This document shows, piece after piece, positions 16,076 to 25,452 of a stretch of 64,000 bases of DNA. The position numbers were made by a program, and so were the translations under genes. The stretch lies in the NCBI RefSeq assembly GCF_012971725.1, contig NZ_CP048833.1:248001-312000 (forward strand), in the 5' to 3' direction. The notes under the pieces are model-generated. The model was not told the origin of the DNA and did not search any database. It saw nothing but the letters and a program-made list of their open reading frames with translations. This DNA is from Pseudomonas multiresinivorans. GTDB lineage: Bacteria; Pseudomonadota; Gammaproteobacteria; Pseudomonadales; Pseudomonadaceae. Numbering within the stretch: position 1 is the first letter of the stretch; the number at the start of each line of letters is the position of its first letter.

Positions 16076-17184
16076 GGCTGGGTCCCCGCGTCCGGCGCCA
16101 CCGCCTCCTGCTGCTGCACCGCGCTTTCGCGGCGCGACAGGTAGGCCTGCAGCGAACTCAGGGCAGGGCCAAGGTCCGGCGTCTGCACGGTGACAGCCTG
16201 GCCGCTGAGCTCATCCAGGCGCGCGATCAGCGCACGGCTGTCGGCGAGGTCCGCGTTGAAGAAGTCGCCGACGATCTGCCTGGCTTGCTTCAGCGCCTGC
16301 TCGTAAACGTCCTGCTTGCCATTCAGCGCGGCCCACTGCGCCTGTTCCAGCGCCAGGCTCAGGGCCAGGCGCACGCGATCCAGTTGCTGACCGGAGAGCA
16401 GCGGGCGGATGTCCTGCCCGGCATTGAAATCGATGCGCACGTAGCGCGAGATGCGTTCCCACCACTGGTCCCAGGTGCTGCTGCCATCACCCCAGGCGGT
16501 GCTCGGGCCGGTACCGCCCTCGGAAGGCTTGAACGCCGGGTTCAACGGTTGCAGCTGGGCAGCCTGGTCACGCAGCGCGCCCAGTTGCAGGAACAACCCG
16601 GTGCGGTCCGGACGCGGCAGAGCGCGCAGCGCTTCGAGGCTCTTGGCCAGTTGTGCACGAGCGGCGAAGGCGCCCGGATCATTGTTCACACGAAGAATAT
16701 CGTCCGCGCCCTGGACCAGCTCGGTGGCGCTGTCGATGTCCTGCAGCGCGGAGAGGCGCAGCGCGGCCAGGCGCAACAGGTGTTCGGATTCAGCCAGTCG
16801 CCACTGCTGGCGGCTCTGCCCCAGCACCTGTTTCACCTGCTTGGCCAACTGCTGCTGGTCGCCCTGCAGCTCCACCACCAGACGGCGACGGGCTTCCAGC
16901 TCATCGGCGTTGGGCAGGGTGTCCAGGCGCTTGTTCAGGTCCGCGTTGGCACTCTGCACACCCTGCGCCTGGGCGCGGGCATCTTCCAGTTGCGCCGCGC
17001 GCTGCTGCTCGGCGCCCTTGAGCTGCTGGACCTGCCAGATGCCCCAGCCGCCTGCGGCGAGGCCGGCGGCGCCGACCAGGAGGGCCAGCAACGCGATACC
17101 CGTGCCACCCTTGCGCGGGGCCGGCGCGGGGGCCGGACTGGACGATGTTGGTGAAGTCTCTTGGGGAGTGACGGCTTCGCTCAC
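16072..17184 (-). CDS. hemX: HemX family protein (putative uroporphyrinogen-III C-methyltransferase-like)
   Basis: The 370-residue protein has a Pro/Ser-rich N-terminus, one membrane helix (about 28-50), a coiled-coil region (about 52-125) and a helical periplasmic domain. This is the layout of HemX. Although often labelled a methyltransferase, it lacks the SAM-binding fold of CobA/SUMT; a structural or regulatory role in tetrapyrrole synthesis is more likely. It sits 27 bases after hemD and overlaps hemY by four bases. Confidence 0.92.
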   Translation of the reverse strand: MSEAVTPQETSPTSSSPAPAPAPRKGGTGIALLALLVGAAGLAAGGWGIWQVQQLKGAEQQRAAQLEDARAQAQGVQSANADLNKRLDTLPNADELEARRRLVVELQGDQQQLAKQVKQVLGQSRQQWRLAESEHLLRLAALRLSALQDIDSATELVQGADDILRVNNDPGAFAARAQLAKSLEALRALPRPDRTGLFLQLGALRDQAAQLQPLNPAFKPSEGGTGPSTAWGDGSSTWDQWWERISRYVRIDFNAGQDIRPLLSGQQLDRVRLALSLALEQAQWAALNGKQDVYEQALKQARQIVGDFFNADLADSRALIARLDELSGQAVTVQTPDLGPALSSLQAYLSRRESAVQQQEAVAPDAGTQP

Positions 17185-17211
17185 AGATCCATCCTTCGCT
17201 CGGAAATTGTT

Positions 17212-17970
17212 CTAGTCGGCGCTTCTCAACGCTTCCATTAGTGCCGCAGGGCTTGCGCCCCGGCAATCGATTACTTGCAGCGCGCCCATCTCCCGCGCCT
17301 GCTCAGCCACACGCGGGCTGGGCACGAACAACGGCATCGCACTCACCTGCGGCCAATCCTGGGCGGCGAGCAGCTGCAGATGCTCCAGCCCCTGCCCACT
17401 ACTGACCGCGATGGCATTCAAACGCTCCCGCTGAATTCGCCGCAGCAATTCGCCTTCGGGGTAGCACGGCATTTCGCGCCGGTAGAGTTCCAGATAGTCC
17501 ACCGCCACGCCTTGGCCGCGCAGGCGCTCGGCAAGGAATTCTCGGCCACTCTCACCGCGCATGATCAATACCTTCGGATCATGCACCTGCAGGGCCTGCT
17601 CGAACGCTGGCAGTGCCAGCAGCGCTTCACTGTCGTCGCCGTCCTGCGGGCAGACCACATCCAGGCCGTAGTCTTCGAGGATAGCCGCCGTAGCGGCGCC
17701 GACGGTAAACCAGCGCTGGGTCAGCGGCGGTTGTGGCCAGTAGCGGTCGAGCCGCTCCAGGCCCAGGCGCGCCGCGGGCTTGCTGACCACGATAACCGCG
17801 CAGTAGCGGTCCAGGTCAAGGATCAGGCTGCGTTCGACGGGAGTCTCTTCGCGGGGCGTGATCGCCAGCAAGGGCATGCAGTCGCCGTGGATACCGTGCT
17901 CGGCGAGGGTGGCGGCGAGCGCCGCGCAATCCTCTTCGGGACGGGTCAGCAGCAGCCGCCAGCGGCTCAC
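17212..17970 (-). CDS. hemD: Uroporphyrinogen-III synthase
   Basis: The 252-residue protein has the HemD layout: start SRWRLLLTRPEED, a middle VVVSKPAARLGLERL segment and a second half with SSGQGLEHL before FVPSPRVAEQAREMG. It cyclises hydroxymethylbilane to uroporphyrinogen III with inversion of ring D. I chose the GTG at 17970, which overlaps the hemC stop, because it begins exactly at the conserved N-terminus; the frame is open further upstream but reads the hemC region in another frame. Confidence 0.92.
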   Translation of the reverse strand: MSRWRLLLTRPEEDCAALAATLAEHGIHGDCMPLLAITPREETPVERSLILDLDRYCAVIVVSKPAARLGLERLDRYWPQPPLTQRWFTVGAATAAILEDYGLDVVCPQDGDDSEALLALPAFEQALQVHDPKVLIMRGESGREFLAERLRGQGVAVDYLELYRREMPCYPEGELLRRIQRERLNAIAVSSGQGLEHLQLLAAQDWPQVSAMPLFVPSPRVAEQAREMGALQVIDCRGASPAALMEALRSAD

Positions 17971-18905
17971 GGGTGGCCGGCCTCGCCGTAGACCGCGTTG
18001 AGGATTTCCTCGGCGCCTTGGCCCAGCAGGTCTTCCGCGACCTTCACGCCGAGGGTTTCGGCTTCGGTTACAGGGGCGCGAGCTTCGGCGCGCAACAACT
18101 GGCTGCCGTCGGGCTGGCCGACCAGGCCGCGCAGCCACAGTTGATCGCCTTCGAGGATCGCGTAACAGGCGATGGGCACCTGGCAGCCACCATTGAGGCG
18201 CTTGTTCAGCGCACGCTCGGCAGTAACGCGCAGAGCGGTCTCGCGGTGATGCAGCGGCTGCAGCAGAACGTGGATTTCTGCATCGGCGGTGCGGCACTCG
18301 ATACCCACCGCGCCCTGGCCGCCGGCTGGCAGGCTGGCTTCGACGCTGATGGAGGAGCGGATGCGGTCTTCGAAGCCGAGACGGATCAGGCCGGCGGCGG
18401 CGAGGATGATGGCGTCGTATTCGCCAGCATCAAGCTTGGCCAGGCGGGTGTTGACGTTGCCGCGCAGGAAACGGATCTGCAGGTCCGGACGGCTGGCCAG
18501 CAGCTGGGCCTGGCGGCGCAGGCTGGAGGTGCCGACCACGCTGCCGGCGGGCAGGTCGTCGAGGCTGGCGTAGGTATTGGAGACGAAGGCGTCGCGCGGG
18601 TCTTCGCGCTCGCAGATGCAGTACAGGCCCAGGCCTTCGGGGAAGTCCATCGGCACGTCCTTCATGGAGTGCACGGCGATGTCCGCTTCGTTTTCCAGCA
18701 GGGCGGTTTCCAGCTCCTTGACGAACAGGCCCTTGCCACCGATTTTCGCCAGGGGCGCGTCGAGCAGTTTGTCGCCGCGGCTGGTCATCGGCAGGAGGGT
18801 CACGGTCAGGCCGGGGTGGGCCTGCTCCAGGCGGGCCTTGACGTATTCGGCCTGCCAGAGTGCCAGGGCGCTCTGGCGCGTGGCGATACGGATTTCGCGA
18901 GACAT
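17967..18905 (-). CDS. hemC: Porphobilinogen deaminase (hydroxymethylbilane synthase)
   Basis: The 312-residue enzyme polymerises four porphobilinogens to hydroxymethylbilane. It shows the family start (REIRIATRQSALALWQAEYV), the K-D-V-P motif (VHSMKDVPMDFPEG), the R-G-N-V-N-T-R-L stretch and the dipyrromethane-cofactor cysteine region (KRLNGGCQVPIACYA). The ATG at 18905 has GGAA upstream with 6-base spacing; an ATG two codons earlier is closer to the site. It starts the hemCDXY operon downstream of algR. Confidence 0.95.
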   Translation of the reverse strand: MSREIRIATRQSALALWQAEYVKARLEQAHPGLTVTLLPMTSRGDKLLDAPLAKIGGKGLFVKELETALLENEADIAVHSMKDVPMDFPEGLGLYCICEREDPRDAFVSNTYASLDDLPAGSVVGTSSLRRQAQLLASRPDLQIRFLRGNVNTRLAKLDAGEYDAIILAAAGLIRLGFEDRIRSSISVEASLPAGGQGAVGIECRTADAEIHVLLQPLHHRETALRVTAERALNKRLNGGCQVPIACYAILEGDQLWLRGLVGQPDGSQLLRAEARAPVTEAETLGVKVAEDLLGQGAEEILNAVYGEAGHP

Positions 18906-18965
18906 GGGCATTTCCAGGCAAAGGAAGCGTGCAAGAAAGTGCCCGCATGATAACAGCTCACGCAA

Positions 18966-18999
18966 ACGAAAAGCCCGGGGGCCGCCCCCCGGGCTTCAG
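18966..18999 (-). terminator. Terminator of algR
   Basis: An 11-bp GC stem (18971-18981 with 18986-18996) is followed on the minus strand by TTTTCGTTT. It lies about 20 bases past the algR stop and before hemC. Confidence 0.82.
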
Positions 19000-19018
19000 G
19001 CGCTGCGGCACTGTGTCG

Positions 19019-19765
19019 CTACAGGTTGTGCATGAGCCGCCGGACACCGGCGACATGGCGGCGGCTGACGGTCAGCGCATCGCCGTTGAGTCCTTTCAGG
19101 TACAGCTGGAAGTGTCCCAGCGGGGTGCGCTGCAGGCGCTCAATACGTTCGCGGGAGACCAGCGCGTTGCGGTGGATACGCACGAAGCGATCACCGAACT
19201 CGTCTTCCAAGGCTTTCAGCGGCTCGTCCAGCAGCACTTCGCCGCCGGCGTGGCGCAGGGTCACGTACTTGTGGTCGGCAATGAAGAAGATCACGTCTTC
19301 CAGCGGAATCAGCTCGATGCCCTTGCGGGTCCGCGCGCTAATGTGACTGCGCGGGCCGGGGCCGCCGGCCGCCGGGGGCTTGGTCAGCGCCGCCAGTTGC
19401 ACGCGGTTGGGCCGCGAGGCCTTCTTCAGGGCCTCGGCCAGGTCCTCGCTGCGGACCGGTTTGACCAGGTAGCCGACCGCACTGACCTGGAACGCCTCCA
19501 GGGCGAATTCATCATGGGCGGTACAGAAGATCACCGCCGGCGGGGCTTCGCGCTCGCACAGCTTGGCGGCCACCTGAAGCCCGTCCAGGCCGGGCATGCG
19601 GATATCCAGCAGGACGATATCCGGCTTCAGGCTGTCGATCAGCGTCAGCGCTTCTTCACCGTTGCTGGCGGAGGGCTCGAGGACGCGATAGCCGTCCAGT
19701 TGCCCCACCAGCCGGGCCAGGCGCTCTCGCGCCAGGGGTTCGTCATCGACGATCAGGACATTCAT
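19019..19765 (-). CDS. algR: AlgR, LytTR-type response regulator
   Basis: The 248-residue protein is the same length as P. aeruginosa AlgR. The receiver domain keeps the acidic pair (VDDEP), the phosphoacceptor D54 (VLLDIRMPGLDG) and Lys in YLVKPV. The C-terminal LytTR DNA-binding domain starts near residue 140 (GIELIPLEDVIFFIADHKYV) and includes FVRIHRNALVSRERI. In P. aeruginosa AlgR controls alginate, type IV pilus, rhamnolipid and other virulence genes. The start at 19765 lies only 4 bases after the algZ stop. Confidence 0.95.
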   Translation of the reverse strand: MNVLIVDDEPLARERLARLVGQLDGYRVLEPSASNGEEALTLIDSLKPDIVLLDIRMPGLDGLQVAAKLCEREAPPAVIFCTAHDEFALEAFQVSAVGYLVKPVRSEDLAEALKKASRPNRVQLAALTKPPAAGGPGPRSHISARTRKGIELIPLEDVIFFIADHKYVTLRHAGGEVLLDEPLKALEDEFGDRFVRIHRNALVSRERIERLQRTPLGHFQLYLKGLNGDALTVSRRHVAGVRRLMHNL

Positions 19766-19769
19766 AAGC

Positions 19770-20840
19770 TCAGGCTTCCTGCATGAGACGCGCACATGGA
19801 TAGCGTAGACAGGTGAAGTGCCGTCCGTCACGGCGCTCGACGCTGAGACTAGCTTTTGGCCCGAAAAGTGCCGCAAGTCGCGCTGCAATATTTTGCAGGG
19901 CCTGCTTGGTCCCCTTCGTGGGCAGCGTCTCGGTCGATTCGTCGTACGGGTTGCTCACGCAGAGCTGGAACACACCGTCACGGTATTCCGCCTCAACTTT
20001 CACCAGCCCGCCTTCGATGCGCGGCTGGATGCCATAAATCAATGAGTTCTCGAGCAACGGCTGCAGCGTCAGCTGGGGAATCGGCACGCCATCGGGCACG
20101 CCGCTCACCTGCCAGTCCATCTGCAACCGGTCGCCAAGACGGAACTGCTCAATGGAAAGATAGCGTCTGGCCAGCTCAAGTTCCTCTCCCCAGGAAATTA
20201 ATGTTCCAGGTTTGGCCAGGCTGGCGCGAAAAAGATCCGAAAGATTCAGCACCGCCAGCTCGGCCTTGCCCGGATCGATCTCGATCAGGCTGGCGATACT
20301 GTTGAGGCTGTTGAACAGGAAGTGCGGACGGATGCGCGCCTGCAGCGACTCGATCCGCGCCCGCAGCTCGGCCTGTTCCTGCCGCCGCCATTGGCTCTGG
20401 AGATAAAAGTAGCGTAGCAACAGCGTGGACATGATGAGCGCAATCAATGCGTGTCGCAGGTAGAGATTGACTTCGCCGGTGCGCGACATGGGGCCGCCGA
20501 GGGAGAAATAATCCGCCACCCAGGTGCAGCCCAGAGTCAGCAGCACCACCAGCGCGCAGCTGAGCAGCCCGGAGACCCACGTCGGCCAGCGCGCCATGAA
20601 CGGTCGCAGCTGGCACAGCAGGCCGGCCGAGAGCAGCACGATCCACTGCACGAACAGCGAGGACAGCGCCAGGCGCACCCAGTTGAAACTGGGTGTCATC
20701 GGCTCGGCGAGCACCAGCACGAGCACCAGCAGCTCGGCGAGCAGCACCAGGCTGAACAGCGCCTCGGGCTGGCAGAGTTCGGGAATGAAGAAGTCTTCGT
20801 TGGGCGCCGGCTTGTCGCCGGTCTTCGTCAGTATGGGCAT
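19770..20840 (-). CDS. algZ: AlgZ (FimS), LytS-like sensor histidine kinase
   Basis: The 356-residue protein has four membrane helices (about 30-150), then the LytS-type phosphoacceptor block with H (RIRPHFLFNSLNSIASLIE, about residue 190) and a C-terminal ATPase-like domain with N-box (LQPLLENSLIYGI). It lacks the usual glycine-rich G1/G2 pattern of standard kinases, which is typical for AlgZ. It partners AlgR immediately downstream. The ATG at 20840 matches the family length; the upstream frame reads into the argH promoter. Confidence 0.93.
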   Translation of the reverse strand: MPILTKTGDKPAPNEDFFIPELCQPEALFSLVLLAELLVLVLVLAEPMTPSFNWVRLALSSLFVQWIVLLSAGLLCQLRPFMARWPTWVSGLLSCALVVLLTLGCTWVADYFSLGGPMSRTGEVNLYLRHALIALIMSTLLLRYFYLQSQWRRQEQAELRARIESLQARIRPHFLFNSLNSIASLIEIDPGKAELAVLNLSDLFRASLAKPGTLISWGEELELARRYLSIEQFRLGDRLQMDWQVSGVPDGVPIPQLTLQPLLENSLIYGIQPRIEGGLVKVEAEYRDGVFQLCVSNPYDESTETLPTKGTKQALQNIAARLAALFGPKASLSVERRDGRHFTCLRYPCARLMQEA

Positions 20841-21001
20841 CGACGCAGTTTCCGTAAGCGCCTGCACGGCGGCAAGCACCGCGTGCGACCAAAAGCCTGG
20901 AATTGTCGGCCAGCGCAAGGATCGGCCACCGGCCCCGCGGCGATTCGCCGCCGCTGCCCGGCCGCAACCCGCCAAAGCGCCGCCGGTTTTGTCCCTCAGC
21001 C

Positions 21002-21010
21002 TGCTATTAT
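21002..21010 (+). promoter_or_regulatory. Extended -10 promoter element for argH
   Basis: TGCTATTAT matches an extended -10 (TGnTATAAT) about 65 bases upstream of the argH start, in the algZ-argH divergent gap. No good -35 is seen at the normal spacing. Confidence 0.4.
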
Positions 21011-21073
21011 CGTCGCACTTTGCCCTTCATGCAGGCCGCGCGCCGCGCCTGCCCGTTTCAGCGAGAGAGATCC

Positions 21074-22468
21074 ATGAGCGTAGAGAAGACCAACCAGTCC
21101 TGGGGCGGCCGCTTCAGCGAGCCCGTCGATGCCTTTGTCGCCCGCTTCACCGCTTCCGTCGACTTCGACAAGCGCCTCTACCGCCACGACATCATGGGCT
21201 CCATGGCCCACGCCACGATGCTGGCCAAGGTCGGCGTGCTGACCGACGCCGAGCGCGACACCATCATCGACGGTCTGAAGCAGATCCAGGGCGAGATCGA
21301 GGCCGGCACCTTCGACTGGCGCGTCGACCTGGAAGACGTGCACATGAACATCGAAGCGCGCCTGACCGACCGCATCGGCATTACTGGCAAAAAGCTGCAC
21401 ACCGGCCGTTCGCGCAACGACCAGGTCGCTACCGACATCCGCCTGTGGCTGCGTGACGAGATCGACCTGATTCTCGCCGAGATCACCCGCCTGCAACAGG
21501 GCCTGCTGGGCCTGGCGGATGCCGAAGCCGACACCATCATGCCCGGCTTCACCCACCTGCAGACCGCCCAGCCGGTGACCTTCGGCCACCATCTGCTGGC
21601 CTGGTTCGAAATGCTCAGCCGCGACTACGAGCGCCTGGTGGACTGCCGCAAGCGCGCCAACCGCATGCCCCTGGGCAGCGCCGCGCTTGCCGGCACCACC
21701 TACCCGATCGACCGAACCATCACCTGCGAACTGCTGGGATTCGAAGCGATCTCCGGCAACTCGCTGGACGGCGTCTCCGACCGTGACTTCGCCATCGAGT
21801 TCTGCGCCGCGGCCGCCGTGGCGATGATGCACCTGTCGCGCTTCTCCGAAGAGCTGGTGCTCTGGACCAGCGCCCAGTTCCAGTTCATCGACCTACCCGA
21901 CCGCTTCTGCACCGGCTCCTCGATCATGCCGCAGAAGAAGAACCCGGACGTTCCGGAGCTGGTGCGCGGCAAATCCGGCCGCGTGTTCGGCCATCTCGCC
22001 GGCCTGCTGACCCTGATGAAGGGCCAGCCGCTGGCGTACAACAAGGACAACCAGGAAGACAAGGAACCGCTGTTCGACGCCGCAGATACCCTGCGCGACA
22101 GCCTGCGCGCCTTTGCCGACATGGTTCCGGCGATCAAGCCCAAGCGCGAGATCATGCGCGAAGCGGCCCGCCGTGGCTTCTCCACCGCCACCGACCTCGC
22201 CGACTACCTGGTCCGCCGCGGCCTGCCGTTCCGCGATTGCCACGAGATCGTTGGCCACGCCGTGAAGTACGGCGTGGACAGCAGCAAGGACCTGGCCGAG
22301 ATGAGCCTGGACGAGCTGCGCCAGTTCAGTGACCAGATCGACGACGACGTGTTCGCCGTGCTGACCCTGGAAGGCTCGGTGAATGCCCGCGACCACATCG
22401 GCGGCACCGCACCGAACCAGGTTCGTGCCGCTGTCGTCCGCGGCAAGGAATTGCTGGCTTCGCGCTGA
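21074..22468 (+). CDS. argH: Argininosuccinate lyase
   Basis: The 464-residue enzyme splits argininosuccinate into arginine and fumarate, the last step of arginine synthesis. It carries the superfamily signature GSSIMPQKKNPDVPELVRGK, the LHTGRSRNDQVATDIRLW block and GFTHLQTAQPVTFGHH with the catalytic His. Length equals that of P. aeruginosa ArgH. The ATG at 21074 follows a GAGAGAG ribosome site. Position beside algZ is conserved in Pseudomonas. Confidence 0.96.
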   Translation: MSVEKTNQSWGGRFSEPVDAFVARFTASVDFDKRLYRHDIMGSMAHATMLAKVGVLTDAERDTIIDGLKQIQGEIEAGTFDWRVDLEDVHMNIEARLTDRIGITGKKLHTGRSRNDQVATDIRLWLRDEIDLILAEITRLQQGLLGLADAEADTIMPGFTHLQTAQPVTFGHHLLAWFEMLSRDYERLVDCRKRANRMPLGSAALAGTTYPIDRTITCELLGFEAISGNSLDGVSDRDFAIEFCAAAAVAMMHLSRFSEELVLWTSAQFQFIDLPDRFCTGSSIMPQKKNPDVPELVRGKSGRVFGHLAGLLTLMKGQPLAYNKDNQEDKEPLFDAADTLRDSLRAFADMVPAIKPKREIMREAARRGFSTATDLADYLVRRGLPFRDCHEIVGHAVKYGVDSSKDLAEMSLDELRQFSDQIDDDVFAVLTLEGSVNARDHIGGTAPNQVRAAVVRGKELLASR

Positions 22469-22488
22469 TTGCGCTACTCGCGAGAAGC

Positions 22489-22519
22489 AAAGGCCGCGTC
22501 AATCGACGCGGCCTTTTTC
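22489..22519. terminator. Terminator between argH and HDOD gene
   Basis: A 10-bp stem (22491-22500 with 22505-22514) is followed by TTTT on the plus strand and flanked by A-rich DNA on the other. It lies between two convergent genes. Confidence 0.85.
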
Positions 22520-22522
22520 ATT

Positions 22523-23719
22523 TCAGCTTCTGCCTAGAAAGCCCAGCTGCGCTGGCGTCAGCCGCAACATCCGCGCAGCCTTGTGTTCGGTCAGGGTCGG
22601 CAATTCGCTCTCCGGCAGGCGCGCTGCGCTGGAAGCCAGGTTGACGATCAGCGCCTCGCGGCTGAACACACCGTTGTCGATGGCGTAGGCAGCGGCGATC
22701 AGGTTGCGCAGTTCCAATGGCAGGCGCCAGCGGGTGCGCAGGGCGGAGCCGAAGCTCGCGCCGTGCTCCTTCAGGGACTTCTCCACCTCCACCGCGCTCA
22801 GCGCGCCGCCGGCGCTGTGCCAGTCCTGCAGGCTGCGCAGCAGCGCGAGGTCCCCCAGGCAGTGCAACAGCCCGGCGGTGAAGCAGCGGTCGGCATCGGC
22901 ACCCAGGGACTCAGCCAGGGCGAAAGCGCCATCGGCGGTGTGCCGCGACAGTTCCCAGAAGAGCTCGGCGCGCTCTTTCAGCAGCGGGTCGGCCAGCGTT
23001 GCGGCGCGCTGCAGCGCCACTGCCAGCATCAGGTTCAACGCCTGCGCTACACCCAGGCGCGACAGCGCCTGCATCAGCGTCTGGCAGGGCATGCCGACGT
23101 GTCGCGCGGCGCTGTTGGCGGCGGAGATCAGGCACGCGGTGATCTGCGGATCATGGCCGAACTCCTGTTCGAGCATTTCCAGGTTGATGTCACTGGCTTC
23201 CATGCAGCGATTCACCGCTGCACCGACCTCACCCATCAGCGGGGCGCCCTCGGTGGCGTCGCGTTCGGTTTGCAGGAAGCGCTCCAGCGACAGGCTCTGC
23301 TCCAGCGTGGGCAACTCGCAGACGACGTTCTCGCCCGGCGCCAGCAGCAGCGAGCGCAGCCGCTCGCGCAGGTTCTCGGCGTTGAACGGTTTGACCAGGT
23401 AGGCCGTAGGCGCCAGCGGCAAGGCAGCGCGCACACTGGCGGCATCGGCCTTGGAGCTGATCAGGATGAAAGGTTGGGCGACCGGTCCGCGGCGGCGCAT
23501 GCGCACATGACGCAGCAGCTCCAGCCCGTCGCTGCCGGGCAGCTCGCGCTCGGCCAGGATCAGGGCGAAGGGATGACGGCGACAGGCCTCGATGGCCGTG
23601 TCGCCGTCTTCGCAGAATTCGACGTTCGCGTCGCAGCGCACGCTCAGCACCAGTTGGCCGAGCAGCTCGCGGCTCCAGGGATCGCTGGCAGCCACCAGCA
23701 CGCCGGGAGAAACGCTCAT
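22523..23719 (-). CDS. Pseudo-receiver / HDOD domain signalling protein
   Basis: The 398-residue protein has an N-terminal CheY-like domain (about 1-125) and a C-terminal HDOD domain (about 150-345) with LISAANSAARHVGMP and AGLLHCLGDLALLRSL. In the receiver, the phosphoacceptor position is Glu57 (LILAERELPGSDG) rather than Asp, and the N-terminal acidic cluster is reduced to VLVAASDPW. The switch Ser88/89 and Lys110 (YLVKPF) remain. It should therefore be phosphorylation-independent. HDOD proteins act in stress and second-messenger signalling; the target here is unknown. Confidence 0.87.
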   Translation of the reverse strand: MSVSPGVLVAASDPWSRELLGQLVLSVRCDANVEFCEDGDTAIEACRRHPFALILAERELPGSDGLELLRHVRMRRRGPVAQPFILISSKADAASVRAALPLAPTAYLVKPFNAENLRERLRSLLLAPGENVVCELPTLEQSLSLERFLQTERDATEGAPLMGEVGAAVNRCMEASDINLEMLEQEFGHDPQITACLISAANSAARHVGMPCQTLMQALSRLGVAQALNLMLAVALQRAATLADPLLKERAELFWELSRHTADGAFALAESLGADADRCFTAGLLHCLGDLALLRSLQDWHSAGGALSAVEVEKSLKEHGASFGSALRTRWRLPLELRNLIAAAYAIDNGVFSREALIVNLASSAARLPESELPTLTEHKAARMLRLTPAQLGFLGRS

Positions 23720-23909
23720 GGATCACACCTCGTTCGGGACGAATGCCGTCGCGGGCGGAAACAACCGATCCAGAGCCTTCCCTGCCGAGTGCCCGGTCCT
23801 TCGGATGCCGCCGGCCAACGGCCTACGGATACTGCGCAGCGTAGTCCAAAGCCCACAGGCTTCCCATGCGCACCATCAACTTCGGATGGCCAATTCTCAC
23901 AAAAAAAGA

Positions 23910-23944
23910 CGCAGAAAAAGAAAGGCCCGCTTGCGCGGGCCTTT
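23910..23944 (-). terminator. Terminator of gabT
   Basis: A 10-bp stem (23921-23930 with 23935-23944) is followed on the minus strand by a T-rich tract. It lies 27 bases past the gabT stop. Confidence 0.85.
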
Positions 23945-23970
23945 CTCCTGAACGGCTAGAGCGATGAGGC

Positions 23971-25251
23971 TCAGGCCAGTTCGTCGAAGCACTCGGCCAG
24001 GATGGCCAGGCCTTTTTCCAGTTGTGCGTCAGGGATGGTGACGGGCATCAGGAAGCGGATCACGTTGTAGTAGGTACCGCAGGAGAGCAGGATCAGACCC
24101 TTCTCACGGGCACGAACCACGATCTTGCTGACCAGTTCAGCGGCCGGCTTGTTGTGATCGCCGCCTTCGAACAGCTCGATGGCGATCATCGAACCCAGGC
24201 CACGAACGTCGCCGATTACCTTGTGCTTGGCCTGGATGTCGCGCAGACCAGCTTTCAGGCTTTCGCCAACGGCTTGCGAACGCTCCAGCAGTTTCTCTTC
24301 GTCGAACACTTTCAGCACGGCCAGAGCAGCGGCGCAAGCGATCGGGCTACCGGCGTAGGTGCCGCCCAGGCCGCCCGGAGCGATGGCGTCCATGATTTCG
24401 GCTTTACCGGAAACACCGGAGATCGGGAAACCACCGCCAACGGACTTGGCGAAGGTGGTCAGGTCCGGAACGATGCCCAGTTGCTCGGTGGCGAAGAAGG
24501 TGCCGGTACGACCAGCGCCGGTCTGCACTTCGTCAGCGATCAGCAGGATGCCGTGCTCGTCGCACAGGGCGCGCAGGCGCTGCATGAAGGCCTTGGAGTT
24601 GACGTAGAAGCCACCTTCGCCCTGAACCGGCTCGATGATGATGGCAGCGATGTCGCGCGGCTGAGCGTCGTTCTTGAAGATGCGCTCGATGCTGGCGATG
24701 GACTCGTCTTCGCTCACGCCGTGCAGTTCGCACGGAGCCAGGGCACGGAAGATGCCGCCCGGCATCAGGCCCATGCCAGCGGAGTACGGAACGACCTTGC
24801 CGGTCAGGCCCAGGGTCATCATGGTACGGCCGTGGTAGGCGCCGGTGAAGGCGATCACGCCAGCGCGGCCGGTGGCGGCACGGGCGATCTTGACGGCGTT
24901 CTCAACAGCTTCGGAGCCGGAGGTGACCAGCAGGGTCTTCTTCGGGAAGTTGCCCGGAACGCGCTTGGCGATTTCTTCGGCCAGCTCGATGTAGGGCTCG
25001 TACGCCAGCACCTGGAAGCAGGTGTGGGTCAGCTTGGTCAGTTGTTCCTGAACGGCGGCAACCACTTTCGGGTGCAGGTGGCCGGTGTTCAGTACGGCAA
25101 TGCCGCCGGCGAAGTCGATGTACTCACGACCTTCGACGTCCCACACGGTGGAGTTCTCGGCGCGCTCGGCGACGACCGGGTGGATCTGGCCTACACCGCG
25201 CGGTACGGCGGCCTGACGACGTTGCAGCAGGGATTCGTTGGTTTTGCTCAT
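23971..25251 (-). CDS. gabT: 4-aminobutyrate aminotransferase
   Basis: The 426-residue class-III PLP aminotransferase transfers the amino group of GABA to 2-oxoglutarate, giving succinate semialdehyde. Motifs seen are the start ESLLQRRQAAVPRGVGQIHP, the VTSGSEAVENAVKIAR phosphate-binding block and LLIADEVQTGAGRTG, followed by the PLP lysine in TTFAKSVGGGFP. Length matches GabT (426). It follows gabD on the same strand with a 200-base gap, so it may be transcribed with it. Confidence 0.95.
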   Translation of the reverse strand: MSKTNESLLQRRQAAVPRGVGQIHPVVAERAENSTVWDVEGREYIDFAGGIAVLNTGHLHPKVVAAVQEQLTKLTHTCFQVLAYEPYIELAEEIAKRVPGNFPKKTLLVTSGSEAVENAVKIARAATGRAGVIAFTGAYHGRTMMTLGLTGKVVPYSAGMGLMPGGIFRALAPCELHGVSEDESIASIERIFKNDAQPRDIAAIIIEPVQGEGGFYVNSKAFMQRLRALCDEHGILLIADEVQTGAGRTGTFFATEQLGIVPDLTTFAKSVGGGFPISGVSGKAEIMDAIAPGGLGGTYAGSPIACAAALAVLKVFDEEKLLERSQAVGESLKAGLRDIQAKHKVIGDVRGLGSMIAIELFEGGDHNKPAAELVSKIVVRAREKGLILLSCGTYYNVIRFLMPVTIPDAQLEKGLAILAECFDELA

Positions 25252-25452
25252 AGCTTCCTCAGTGGCCGCTCATCGGGCGACCGGATCAAAGGATGAAAGC
25301 GGGGAGAAGCCTCACGCGACAGCATACGATGATCGACTGTCGTGGAACTTGCGGCCCGCCAGACGGGTTGTCCGGTGCTACCACCGGAAAACGCCGACGC
25401 GAAGGTGGCTGTCAGCTCTTGCCTGCCACCTCGCGCCCACGGAAAAAACGGA

